This document shows, in pieces, positions 15,495-22,390 of a stretch of DNA of 25,020 nt; positions within the stretch are counted from its first letter, which is position 1, and the number at the start of each line of letters is the position of its first letter. The stretch covers positions 1-25,020 of IMG/VR virus record IMGVR_UViG_3300048927_000245. One strand, given 5' to 3'. The position numbers were made by a program, and so were the translations under genes. The stretch comes from a virus. Below the pieces are notes generated by a model. The model was not told the DNA's origin, ran no database searches, and worked only from the letters and a program-made list of their open reading frames with translations.

Positions 15495-16340
15495 ATGGAA
15501 TCACTGGCACAGCTACAGTCTGGCCTGAAGTACCTGGCCTCGGCCGGCGAAGCGGGTCGGCGCAGTATCGACGGGGTGATTGGGCCGGTAAACGGTGCTA
15601 TCAGCGAAATCACCGGCGCGGCCAACGAACTGGAGGATCTGCCGTTTATTGGCCCCGCCGTGGGGGAAAAACTTCAGCGAGTCATGCGCGGCATTGCCAC
15701 TGCCCAGGCCAAGGTTGGCCAGGTTGTGGCCACCTATAACCGTGCAACGCGCGCCCTGTCGCAGATTGACGAGCGCCTGGGCACGCTGAAGGAGCAGGCC
15801 GGCCGGGCGGCTACGGCGATCAACAAGATCGCCGGCAAGGTTGACCCGTCGTTGGCCAATATCCTGCCGACCGGTGCCTTTGCCACTGATGGCACGCCGG
15901 CGAAAGAGGCGGTGAAGCCTTTCCCCCATCTGCTGATCATTCAGCCGCTGGATCCGAAGGCGCAACCGTATTACTTCAACCTCGATACGGCGGCCTTTGA
16001 TTCGCTGCGCCGCTCGACCGAGTACCGCTGGGCCTCCCAGGAGCGCCTGACGCGTCGGTCTGCCCAGCAGGCCGTGGGCATGGGAGACGAGAAAATCACG
16101 CTGAAGGGCGATATTTTCCCAGGCTACCGGGGCGGTCTGGAGCAGCTCAACACGCTGCGCTCAATAGGCTCCCAGCTCAAGCCGGTGACCCTGACCACGG
16201 GCTATGGCGTGGTGCTTGGCACCTGGTGCCTCAAGACCATTGACGAAGACCAACGCGCGCTGATGCAGGGCGGTATCCCCCGCAAACAGGCGTTTACCTT
16301 GGAGTTTGTGCGCTATGGCGACGACATGCAGAACATCTGA
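15495..16340 (+). CDS. Tail protein, P2 gpU type with long N-terminal extension
   Basis: The 281-residue product has a C-terminal half (about residues 140-281) that follows P2 gpU: FPHLLIIQPLDPKAQPYYFN, STEYRWASQERLTRRSAQQA, the DIFPGYRGGLEQLNTLRSIG segment with GY-R-G-x-x-Q-x-x-x-L, and KAFTLEFVRYGDD-like ending. P2 gpU has about 160 residues and closes the tail tip region. The N-terminal 140 residues are extra: Ala/Gly-rich, helical, with a coiled-coil-like VGQVVATYNRATRALSQIDE. This extension has no catalytic motif I can see. CTAAGGGGGGAAC gives a strong ribosome site 9 bases after the tape measure stop. The X gene overlaps its end. Confidence 0.88.
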   Translation: MESLAQLQSGLKYLASAGEAGRRSIDGVIGPVNGAISEITGAANELEDLPFIGPAVGEKLQRVMRGIATAQAKVGQVVATYNRATRALSQIDERLGTLKEQAGRAATAINKIAGKVDPSLANILPTGAFATDGTPAKEAVKPFPHLLIIQPLDPKAQPYYFNLDTAAFDSLRRSTEYRWASQERLTRRSAQQAVGMGDEKITLKGDIFPGYRGGLEQLNTLRSIGSQLKPVTLTTGYGVVLGTWCLKTIDEDQRALMQGGIPRKQAFTLEFVRYGDDMQNI

Positions 16341-16521
16341 CGGGGATCTGCTCGATACCATTTGCCATAACTTCTATGGCCATCTGGTGGGCAGTGTTGA
16401 GGCGGTACTGGCGGCCAATCAGGGCCTGGCGGACGAGGATCAGCCTTACCGTGCCGGCGTGGTGATTGTCTTGCCAGATCTGCCAGGTCCTGTGGATGAG
16501 CAAGTGGCCTTGTGGAATTGA
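16315..16521 (+). CDS. Tail protein X (LysM-like), P2 gpX type
   Basis: This is a 68-residue protein with the length of P2 gpX (67). The start ATG at 16315 lies ten bases after GGAG, inside the end of the U gene; a TTG at 16306 is in frame but less likely. The sequence DGDLLDTICHNFYGHLVGSV then EAVLAANQGLADED and GVVIVLPDLP matches the LysM-like fold of tail protein X, in which the middle pattern is Y-G-x-x-x-G-S-V-E-x-V-L-x-x-N-x-G-L. It is a baseplate hub component between U and D, the P2-like order. Confidence 0.9.
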   Translation: MATTCRTSDGDLLDTICHNFYGHLVGSVEAVLAANQGLADEDQPYRAGVVIVLPDLPGPVDEQVALWN

Positions 16522-16575
16522 TTCAGTCCTATTGGCTGCATCCTTGTTCCGTTATGCGTAACGCCTCCTTTCCCT

Positions 16576-16599
16576 AAAGCCCGCCCAGTGCGGGTTTTT
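16576..16599 (+). terminator. Hairpin with T5 run before gpD (recurring CCCGC-hairpin, copy 4)
   Basis: AAAGCCCGC (16576-16584), loop CCAGT and GCGGGTTTT form a stem of 5 strong plus 4 weaker pairs, with a T-run at 16595-16599. It fills the 94-base gap between X and D. A second, smaller inverted repeat (CGTTA-TGCG-TAACG, 16550-16563) lies upstream. The D start 17 bases later has no clear ribosome site, unlike after copies 1-3. Confidence 0.68.
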
Positions 16600-16615
16600 A
16601 ATTGGCCAATGCCCT

Positions 16616-17665
16616 ATGACTCCACAATTTAGAATCGTCGCGAACGGTTCCGATATCACGTCGCTGATTAACGATCGGCTTTTGCTGTTGCGCACCACGG
16701 ACAAGCCCGGCATGGAGTCGGACGAATTTGAGCTGCGCATTGATGACCGTGACGGACTGGTGACCCTGCCCAGGCGCGGCGCAGGGATAGAGGTCTACTT
16801 GGGCTATGCCGAGACCTCCCTGGTGCGTTTAGGCCGGTATGTAGTCGACGAGATTGAGGTATCCGGTCCGCCGGACACCATCGTTATTCGGGGCAAGGCC
16901 AGCGACATGCGCGGCACCGGGAAATCCATCCGTAGCGGTAGCTGGGAAGACGTGCCACTGTCTAAAATTGTTTCCGATATCGCGGCGCGCAATGGCTGGA
17001 CGCCCGCTTGCACCATTGCCACGAAGGTCGTCCGGGCTGACCAGCTCCACGAATCTGACTTCAGCTTTGTCACGCGCCTGGCAAAACAACACGACTGCAC
17101 CGCCAAGGTGGGCGACGGCAAACTGATGGTTATGCAGCGCCAAGCGGGCATGAGTGCTAGCGGCCAGGTAATTGGCGCGATCACCCTCACGCGTAGCGAC
17201 GTAAGCCGCTGGCAGTTTCGCCTGGGGGACCGCAACGCGCACAAGACAGTGGCGGCCAAGCATCAGGACAAGAAGACGGGCAAGTTGACAGTGGTCTCCT
17301 TGGAGAATGCCGACGTGCCGGACGGCTTGCCGGCAGTACATACAGATCGCCATATCCACCCAAACAAAACCGCCGCCGAATCAGCGGCTAAGGCCCGTCT
17401 CGCAGCGTTCAACCGCTCCACGGCTGGTGTGCGCCTGGAAATGCCCGGTCGCACGGACCTATTCGCGGAGCGCTCTATCAATGCCTTGGGCTTCAAGATG
17501 GGGCTCGATGGCGAGTATCTGGTGGATTCCGTCGAGCAGACATTTACCCAAGCGGGCTGGTCCACCACCGTCGAATGCAACGGCGGCAAAAAGGGCAAGG
17601 CCAAGGCGAAGGGCAAGAAAGCAAAAAAGGCCGCGAAATCTGTCGAGGTCGTAAGCCTGGCATAG
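16616..17665 (+). CDS. Baseplate hub protein D (P2 gpD, late control gene D family)
   Basis: The 349-residue protein is of the gpD / T4 gp27-like hub family that holds the spike V at the tail end. It begins MTPQFRIVANGSDITSLIND and carries the family segments MESDEFELRIDDRDGLVTLP, GAGIEVYLGYAETSLVRLGR and the SDMRGTGKSIRSGSWEDVPL stretch. The core domain ends with FAERSINALGFKMGLDGEYL and the VDSVEQTFTQAGWSTTVEC ending. The last 27 residues (323-349) are a Lys/Ala/Gly tract (GGKKGKAKAKGKKAKKAAKS), an unusual basic tail. P2 gpD has 387 residues. Start 16616 is fixed by family length; no good ribosome site is visible, so translation may rely on the U-X block. Confidence 0.93.
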   Translation: MTPQFRIVANGSDITSLINDRLLLLRTTDKPGMESDEFELRIDDRDGLVTLPRRGAGIEVYLGYAETSLVRLGRYVVDEIEVSGPPDTIVIRGKASDMRGTGKSIRSGSWEDVPLSKIVSDIAARNGWTPACTIATKVVRADQLHESDFSFVTRLAKQHDCTAKVGDGKLMVMQRQAGMSASGQVIGAITLTRSDVSRWQFRLGDRNAHKTVAAKHQDKKTGKLTVVSLENADVPDGLPAVHTDRHIHPNKTAAESAAKARLAAFNRSTAGVRLEMPGRTDLFAERSINALGFKMGLDGEYLVDSVEQTFTQAGWSTTVECNGGKKGKAKAKGKKAKKAAKSVEVVSLA

Positions 17666-17683
17666 CGGTTGAGCATCACAACA

Positions 17684-17698
17684 CCCGCCAAGTGCGGG
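17684..17698 (+). promoter_or_regulatory. Recurring CCCGC-hairpin, copy 5, without T-run
   Basis: CCCGC (17684-17688), loop CAAGT and GCGGG (17694-17698) lie in the gap between D and the endolysin. The loop follows the C-N-N-G-T pattern of copies 1, 2 and 4, but the sequence after it is CTAATCAC, so it should not terminate. Hairpin end and endolysin start are 21 bases apart, with TAGGAG between. Confidence 0.55.
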
Positions 17699-17719
17699 CT
17701 AATCACGTTAGGAGCTTGT

Positions 17720-18253
17720 ATGCCCATCACCCAGCAGCAGTTGCTGCAGATCCTCCCGAACGCCGGCCGCCAAGCCGGCGTTTTTGTTCCTGTCCTGAAC
17801 ACAGCCATGAACCGTTATGGCATCGTCGGCACAGCGCGCGCCGCCGCATTCATCGCCCAGGTCGGGCACGAGTCAGGGCAGTTGCGTTTTGTGCGCGAGA
17901 TTTGGGGGCCCACGGTGCAGCAGGCCGGCTATGAAGGGCGCGCCGATCTAGGTAACACCTTGAGGGGGGACGGCCCCAGGTATCGTGGCCGGGGTCTGAT
18001 CCAGATCACCGGCCGGGCGAATTACGCGGCATGCGGCCAGGCGCTTGGCTTGGACCTGATCAGTACGCCAGAACTGCTTGAGCTGCCGCAACATGCCGCA
18101 ATGTCGGCGGCTTGGTTCTGGTCTACGAAAGGCCTGAATACGCTGGCGGACCAGGGCGGTTTCGCGAAGATCACCCGTCGCATCAATGGCGGGCTCACCG
18201 GCCAGGCCGCCCGCCAGTCGCTGTACGACAAGGCGCTGAAGGTGCTGATATGA
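17720..18253 (+). CDS. Endolysin, GH19 (chitinase/lysozyme-like) family
   Basis: The 177-residue protein starts MPITQQQLLQILPNAGRQAG and carries the hallmarks of GH19-type phage endolysins: IAQVGHESGQLRFVREIW with the catalytic Glu in HES, GPRYRGRGLIQITGRANY, and a C-terminal ITRRINGGLTGQ segment. It would cleave the sugar backbone of peptidoglycan at the end of the lytic cycle. There is no signal peptide, so a holin is needed; none is present in this window and it may lie left of the terminase genes. The start ATG at 17720 has TAGGAGCTT upstream. The stop overlaps the Rz start (ATGA). The first codons contain a perfect hairpin, described separately. Confidence 0.94.
   Translation: MPITQQQLLQILPNAGRQAGVFVPVLNTAMNRYGIVGTARAAAFIAQVGHESGQLRFVREIWGPTVQQAGYEGRADLGNTLRGDGPRYRGRGLIQITGRANYAACGQALGLDLISTPELLELPQHAAMSAAWFWSTKGLNTLADQGGFAKITRRINGGLTGQAARQSLYDKALKVLI
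17759..17785 (+). promoter_or_regulatory. Terminator-like hairpin inside the endolysin coding sequence
   Basis: AACGCCGGC (17759-17767), a six-base loop and GCCGGCGTT (17774-17782) form a perfect 9-bp stem merging into TTTTT (17781-17785). It spans codons 14-22 (NAGRQAGVF). It looks like an intrinsic terminator within the gene and could reduce or delay endolysin expression. Codon constraint alone may explain part of the symmetry. Confidence 0.5.
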
Positions 18254-18765
18254 CTGCCGGGCATATTATGGGCGCGACCCTGCTAGCGATGGCCATCAGC
18301 GCGGCCGGAACCTGGCAGGTGCAGGACTGGCGCTACGACAGAAAGCTGGCGGATCAGGCCGACCAATTCCAGACGGACCTCGGCCTAGTCAGTGCTGCGG
18401 CAGCTAAACAGGCTCGCGACCAGACCGATAAGCGCCTGGCCCTGGAGCAGCAGCTCGCCGGCCAGGACCAACAACACTTGAGGGAATTATCCGATGCTCA
18501 ACGCAACCAGGCTATTCTGCGCGATCGCCTTGCCACTTCTGATGTCAGGCTGTCAGTCCTTCTCGACTCCGGTGATTCAGCCAGTGGCTGCAACGTGCCT
18601 GCCGCTCCCGGCACCGTCGGCGTGGTTCATGCAACCTATCGAGCCCAACTTGACCCAGCGCATGCGCAAAGAATTATCGCCATCACCGACGACGGGGATA
18701 ACGCCGTGATCGCGCTGCGGGCGTGCCAAGGATATGCACGGACTGTATCCAAAGAAGAAAAATAG
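18250..18765 (+). CDS. Rz-like inner-membrane spanin subunit
   Basis: The 171-residue protein has one N-terminal membrane segment (GATLLAMAISAAGTWQVQDW, about residues 8-24) followed by a long charged helix (KLADQADQFQTDLGLVSAAA to about residue 105), the layout of Rz-type i-spanins. It would span the periplasm and, with an outer-membrane lipoprotein, fuse the membranes in the last step of lysis. It overlaps the endolysin stop (ATGA). A complete Rz1-like lipoprotein gene lies within it in the +1 frame. It ends LRACQGYARTVSKEEK; the ALRACQ-x-Y part is common in Pseudomonas phage Rz-like proteins. Confidence 0.88.
   Translation: MTAGHIMGATLLAMAISAAGTWQVQDWRYDRKLADQADQFQTDLGLVSAAAAKQARDQTDKRLALEQQLAGQDQQHLRELSDAQRNQAILRDRLATSDVRLSVLLDSGDSASGCNVPAAPGTVGVVHATYRAQLDPAHAQRIIAITDDGDNAVIALRACQGYARTVSKEEK
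18494..18709 (+). CDS. Rz1-like outer-membrane lipoprotein (o-spanin), nested in Rz
   Basis: This 71-residue product starts MLNATRLFCAIALPLLMSGC, a short signal peptide ending in a lipobox with Cys20 as the predicted lipidated residue. The mature part is Pro-rich (STPVIQPVAATCLPLPAPSA), a hallmark of Rz1 lipoproteins. The gene lies entirely within Rz, shifted +1, and has GAGGG at good distance before the ATG. Rz1 meets the Rz helix across the periplasm. The combination of nesting, lipobox and proline content makes chance unlikely. A small ORF like this is easily missed in automatic annotation. Confidence 0.85.
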   Translation: MLNATRLFCAIALPLLMSGCQSFSTPVIQPVAATCLPLPAPSAWFMQPIEPNLTQRMRKELSPSPTTGITP

Positions 18766-18771
18766 GAGCGG

Positions 18772-18798
18772 TTTAGAATCAAATAAATTGTGTATACT
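18772..18798 (+). promoter_or_regulatory. Weak candidate promoter for the gtr cassette
   Basis: TATACT (18793-18798) fits a -10 box, and TTTAGA (18772-18777) matches four of six -35 bases at a short 15-base spacing. It lies between the lysis and gtr genes, where base composition turns AT-rich. No GATC occurs between 18766 and 18873, so the Dam/OxyR phase switch known from several gtr operons is not visible here. The promoter call is by eye only. Confidence 0.4.
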
Positions 18799-18813
18799 CG
18801 CTGGCCTTTTGCC

Positions 18814-18851
18814 CACTGGTACGGAGAGGCTCTCAAACCAGAGAGCCAGTG
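18814..18851 (+). promoter_or_regulatory. Leader hairpin upstream of gtrA-like gene
   Basis: GGCTCTC (18828-18834), loop AAACCA and GAGAGCC (18841-18847) form a perfect 7-bp stem. An outer CACTGG (18814-18819) can pair with CCAGTG (18846-18851), partly in competition with the inner stem. There is no T-run, so this is an mRNA leader structure or an operator rather than a terminator. It ends 22 bases before the GtrA start. Confidence 0.45.
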
Positions 18852-18873
18852 TTGATATGCAGCTTATGGATGA

Positions 18874-19242
18874 ATGCATTTGATAAATCTATTTAAGCGA
18901 TATGCAACTGTAGGTGTGTTAAATACCGCAGTTCATTGGCTAGTTTTTCTTTTAACGTTTTACGTGATCGGTTTTGAGCAATCTGTCAGCAACTTCATAG
19001 CGTTCTGCGTTGCGGTGAGCTTTTCTTTTGTTGTGAATTCTAGATTTACATTCAAACGCAAGGCGACTGGCGTAATGTATGTGGTGTATGTTGTCTTTAT
19101 GGGGTGCTTGAGTTTGCTGGTAGGGGCGATATCTGATTTGTTTCAGTTTATTCCTCTGTTAACTCTAATTGTGTTCTCAGTTGTCAGTCTCGTTATTGGC
19201 TTTTTGTTCTCAAGGTTTGTTATTTTTCGGGATGCGAAATAA
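18874..19242 (+). CDS. GtrA-like flippase of undecaprenyl-phosphate sugar
   Basis: The 122-residue protein has four predicted membrane segments: residues 12-32, 37-55, 67-87 and 93-115. The pattern [20 protein letters not shown] at the start and [14 protein letters not shown] in the middle are classic for the GtrA family, as is the ending [13 protein letters not shown]. GtrA flips lipid-linked glucose across the inner membrane for O-antigen modification. The start may be the ATG at 18874 or the TTG at 18880; many homologues begin M-I-x-L-F-x-R-Y, which favours the TTG slightly. The gtrB start overlaps its stop by one base. DNA here is clearly AT-richer than the late genes. Confidence 0.88.
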   Translation: MHLINLFKRYATVGVLNTAVHWLVFLLTFYVIGFEQSVSNFIAFCVAVSFSFVVNSRFTFKRKATGVMYVVYVVFMGCLSLLVGAISDLFQFIPLLTLIVFSVVSLVIGFLFSRFVIFRDAK

Positions 19243-20177
19243 TGAAAATATCTTTAGTTGTACCTGTCTTCAATGAAGAAGATGCTATACCTATATTCTA
19301 TAGCGAGGTGCGCAGGCAGGAGCAACTACAGAAGTATGACGTAGAACTGATATTTGTTGATGACGGTAGCCGAGATGACACTTGCTCAATCATCGAGGGG
19401 TTGGCCGCGTCAGATAATTTGGTAACTCTCGTTAGGCTGTCGAGGAACTTCGGTAAAGAGGCAGCGCTTTTCGCAGGCTTGGATTACTCATCTGGGGATG
19501 CCGTAATCCCCATAGATGTTGACCTGCAAGACCCTATAGCGGTGGTTCCCTTGCTTATTGAGAAGTGGCTTTCAGGCTATGACGTTGTGCTTGCAAAGCG
19601 AATGGATCGGACGTCTGACAGCTTCATGAAGCGGGCCAGCGCCGAGATGTTCTACCGACTCCACAATAAAATCTCGAACCCACGAATAGAGGAAAACGTT
19701 GGTGACTTCAGGCTGATGTCGAGGCAGGTTGTCGAAGAGATAAAAATGCTGCCCGAGCGCCATCTATTCATGAAAGGGCTGCTTAGCTGGGTTGGGTTTG
19801 AAACTGCCATTGTCGAGTATGCCAGGGCTGATCGTGTTGCAGGCACATCAAAATTCAATGGCTGGAAGCTGTGGAATCTTGCACTGGAGGGGATCACTTC
19901 TTTTTCCACAATCCCCTTGCGTATGTGGACTTATCTCGGAATGGTCGTGGCCACATTCTCATTGGGGTACGCATTGTGGATGGTTGCCGACAAACTTATT
20001 TGGGGTAATGCTGTCCCTGGCTATCCGTCAATCATGACCGCTATTCTATTCTTAGGTGGCGTGCAACTCATAGGGATAGGTGTGCTCGGAGAATATATAG
20101 GGCGAATATACATAGAGACGAAGAAGCGTCCGAAGTATATCGTTAAGAAAGTTTCTAATGGGGGGGAATTGCAGTGA
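19242..20177 (+). CDS. GtrB-like bactoprenol glucosyltransferase (GT2)
   Basis: The 311-residue protein begins [19 protein letters not shown], an N-terminal GT2 domain with the nucleotide-binding DDGS (D40, D41) and the DVDLQD motif (D92, D94, D97) that binds metal and sugar donor. [20 protein letters not shown] and the later [15 protein letters not shown] and [20 protein letters not shown] are typical of GtrB/DPM1-like enzymes. Two C-terminal membrane segments (about 225-248 and 262-285) anchor it. It moves glucose from UDP-glucose onto undecaprenyl phosphate on the cytoplasmic side. It lies between gtrA and a gtrC-type gene with one- to four-base overlaps. Confidence 0.93.
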   Translation: MKISLVVPVFNEEDAIPIFYSEVRRQEQLQKYDVELIFVDDGSRDDTCSIIEGLAASDNLVTLVRLSRNFGKEAALFAGLDYSSGDAVIPIDVDLQDPIAVVPLLIEKWLSGYDVVLAKRMDRTSDSFMKRASAEMFYRLHNKISNPRIEENVGDFRLMSRQVVEEIKMLPERHLFMKGLLSWVGFETAIVEYARADRVAGTSKFNGWKLWNLALEGITSFSTIPLRMWTYLGMVVATFSLGYALWMVADKLIWGNAVPGYPSIMTAILFLGGVQLIGIGVLGEYIGRIYIETKKRPKYIVKKVSNGGELQ

Positions 20178-21829
20178 CTGCTAAAAGGATAATGTTTTTA
20201 CTGGCTTTAGCGTTTGTGTTCGTGGCGGTTCTAATTCCTTCTTTGCATGTTCCAATGCAATCTGATGACTTTGCATATTACAGTTTAGGTTTGTCTCTGG
20301 ATGCGCAGTTGGTGCATTACATGGGTTGGAGCGGTCGTATAGTCACAAACACTATTAGCTCGTACCTTCTAAATCTCCTACCTCATTTTGCATACGAAAC
20401 GGTAAATAGCTTTGTCTTTGCACTGCTTATGCTGTTTGTATGCGTGATGCCGCACTCATTGACTGGCCTAAAAAATAAGGCTGGCCCCGTATCCCTATTG
20501 ATTATTTTTTCTCTCTATTGGATTGCAAATCCAGCACTTGGGGAGACATCATTTTGGATTGTAGGATCTACCAACTATCTTTGGACCAGCATGTTTGTGT
20601 CTGGTTTTTTTGTATATGTCTTTAAGTCTATTGATAAAGCATCGGGTATTAAAGAGTCTTGCCTAGCTGTCGTATTAGGTTTTCTCGCTGGGTGCTCAAA
20701 CGAAAACACAAGCGTGGTTGTTGTTCTTATAACTCTGTTTGTGGTTTTTTCTGAAAAAAACAAAAGAACCGCTATTTATGGGTTAGTCGGTGCAGCCATC
20801 GGCGCAGCGGTATTAATCCTCAGCCCCGGCAACAGGTCACGCGCAAATAGTTTCGTCGAATGGAAATCGATGAGCTTTTTGGATAAGTTTGATCTTCATT
20901 TTTACGATCGATTCCCTGGCATTATGTCAACGTACTGGCAAGTATACCTTGTCATAATCGTGTCACTGCTGGCGGTCTGCATCATCGTCGTGCCCAACAG
21001 AAAGCATCTTCTGTACGCAGGTGTGTTTTTCATAGGCGCTGTCCTGTCAAATGCAGCGTTCATTGGCTCCCCGTTTGTTCCTGAGAGAGCGTACAACGGT
21101 GCCCTAGTGTTAATGTTGATTTCGCTGTCATTCGTGATGAGCGTGGTATGCGACTCCGAGGCTAGGAGAATAAAAACGCTGTATGCGATGGCGGTCTCAG
21201 CGTTTATTTTAGTCTACTTTGTGCCGTCCTATTTGCTGTTTAGTAATGCGGTCATAAATGTTTGGGCGCAGAGCAAAATACGGGAGTCAATCATCCTTGA
21301 CGCCAAGGCAAAAGGCTTGAAAGAGGTTCAGGTTCCGAGTTACTACTACACCAAACTTCTGAAGCCAAGCGACAAGTTAGCCTCATTTGACAATAATGCA
21401 GTGGATCTTTATTACGGTCTCGACAGGATTAGCTACTACACAGCTCCGTTCAATTACGCTGGAATCGAGCGGCTTCCAAAAGCAGATTTAAGTTTGCCTG
21501 TAATTGACGGGGTCTTGATCAATAGGATTTATGCCTACGACGATGGATTTGGTCGCGGAAGCAAGCTTTTGTTCAGAGTCGATGGGAACATCAGCGCGGC
21601 TTTCGCAAGCGGCGTATTCATGTATGTTCACGTATTCCTTAAAGACGGAACTTATGTAAACCGAGATACTGCAGTTCCTACTATGCAATTCAACGGTTCA
21701 AACTATACATTCTCAGAGTTAGGTGTTGATTACGAAAAAATTGATCGAATCGAGCTTGGCATGTACAGAACTACAGGAACAATATCCAGTTTCGTGATAA
21801 AAGATCCTAAGTTCGTGAAATCAAACTGA
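20174..21829 (+). CDS. GtrC-type serotype-specific glycosyltransferase (polytopic, GT-C-like)
   Basis: The 551-residue membrane protein has a first membrane segment at about residues 6-24, then an external loop with [12 protein letters not shown] (D31, D32) and [12 protein letters not shown] (W52-R55), the acidic-plus-SGR pattern seen in GtrC/GT-C-type enzymes that use lipid-linked sugars. About nine more hydrophobic segments follow up to around residue 365. The last 180 residues are soluble and strand-rich ([28 protein letters not shown]), probably periplasmic. It would transfer the sugar brought by GtrA/GtrB to O antigen. The sugar, linkage and exact acceptor cannot be read from the sequence. 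The GTG start overlaps the GtrB stop (GTGA). The gene is AT-rich, which suggests transfer from another source. Confidence 0.8.
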   Translation: MTAKRIMFLLALAFVFVAVLIPSLHVPMQSDDFAYYSLGLSLDAQLVHYMGWSGRIVTNTISSYLLNLLPHFAYETVNSFVFALLMLFVCVMPHSLTGLKNKAGPVSLLIIFSLYWIANPALGETSFWIVGSTNYLWTSMFVSGFFVYVFKSIDKASGIKESCLAVVLGFLAGCSNENTSVVVVLITLFVVFSEKNKRTAIYGLVGAAIGAAVLILSPGNRSRANSFVEWKSMSFLDKFDLHFYDRFPGIMSTYWQVYLVIIVSLLAVCIIVVPNRKHLLYAGVFFIGAVLSNAAFIGSPFVPERAYNGALVLMLISLSFVMSVVCDSEARRIKTLYAMAVSAFILVYFVPSYLLFSNAVINVWAQSKIRESIILDAKAKGLKEVQVPSYYYTKLLKPSDKLASFDNNAVDLYYGLDRISYYTAPFNYAGIERLPKADLSLPVIDGVLINRIYAYDDGFGRGSKLLFRVDGNISAAFASGVFMYVHVFLKDGTYVNRDTAVPTMQFNGSNYTFSELGVDYEKIDRIELGMYRTTGTISSFVIKDPKFVKSN

Positions 21830-21842
21830 TCATAGGGAAAGC

Positions 21843-21869
21843 TTGGCGCGCCTGCGATAGGCGCGTCAA
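21843..21869 (+). terminator. GC-rich hairpin after the gtr cassette
   Basis: TTGGCGCGCC (21843-21852), loop TGCGATA and GGCGCGTCAA (21860-21869) form a 10-bp stem with one G-U pair, 13 bases after the GtrC stop. No T-run follows on either strand, so termination would need another factor, or the hairpin protects the mRNA 3' end. Confidence 0.5.
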
Positions 21870-22177
21870 ACAAATGTCAGGGGCGTCGCCCTCTGTATAC
21901 GGATAGCTCCAGCAACAGTCATTGATTTTCTCTCAGCAGAAATTCTTTTTAGCTTTCAATCGTCTTCACACTCATGATTTTTGTGCCCCTTTCCGAACTC
22001 TCCACGTTTGCTAGGAACAGGCCCGCACGTAGCTGTGGAACTCAGAAAAGCCGGCGATATAGCTCGCCAGGTTGTGAGTGATCTCTTAAAGAGCACCACG
22101 TTATGAACTCATTGGATAAATTCGCAGTTATACGTGTGCCGGACGTGATCCGTAGCCGCGCAGCGGGTCGTGCTTTG
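21870..22177. other. No gene recognised between gtrC and the minus-strand gene
   Basis: This stretch holds no ORF I can support. It has stops in all frames and AT-rich runs around 21930-21980. A short inverted repeat (GGCGA-TATAGC-TCGCC) occurs near 22052-22067. It probably forms the 3' untranslated part of the minus-strand gene and phage DNA near the attachment site. Confidence 0.5.
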
Positions 22178-22390
22178 TCAGAGACGTTTGGTTCGTAACT
22201 TCGCCAGGCCCTGCTTGATGTGCCCAGCATTTTCGCCGATCACGAATAGCGCACCACGTACGTTATTGCCAACCTCATCCAGGCCTTGCTTTTCGCCTTG
22301 GAGAGCCAATTCCATCCGAGCCGCTTCTAACGCGAGCTGATTCTCGTACATTCGTTCAAGCAAATCCGGGAGTGAGTATTCCCCTGACAT
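22178..22390 (-). CDS. Small hypothetical protein, minus strand
   Basis: This 70-residue protein begins MSGEYSLPDLLERMYENQLA and continues with LEAARMELALQGEKQGLDEV and GNNVRGALFVIGENAGHIKQ. It reads as three helices with regular charge spacing and a basic end, and looks like a real protein rather than a shadow frame. I have the impression of having met similar short prophage proteins in Pseudomonas, but no function can be named. It is the only plausible gene in the region between gtrC and the attachment site and runs opposite to all phage late genes. A GATGAGA stretch nine bases before the start is a moderate ribosome site. A small regulator or a lysogeny-expressed accessory gene would fit. 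Confidence 0.7.
   Translation of the reverse strand: MSGEYSLPDLLERMYENQLALEAARMELALQGEKQGLDEVGNNVRGALFVIGENAGHIKQGLAKLRTKRL

Noticed and set aside
16522-16575. Small gene between X and D
   Set aside because: The 94-base gap holds only the CGTTA/TAACG repeat and the terminator-like hairpin; no ORF fits.
5432-17665. R-type pyocin (tailocin) cluster
   Set aside because: The tail order is similar, but terminase, portal, protease, decoration and capsid genes precede it in the same operon, so this is a complete phage late region.
18766-18873. Dam/OxyR-type phase-variation region for gtr
   Set aside because: No GATC sites are present in the leader.
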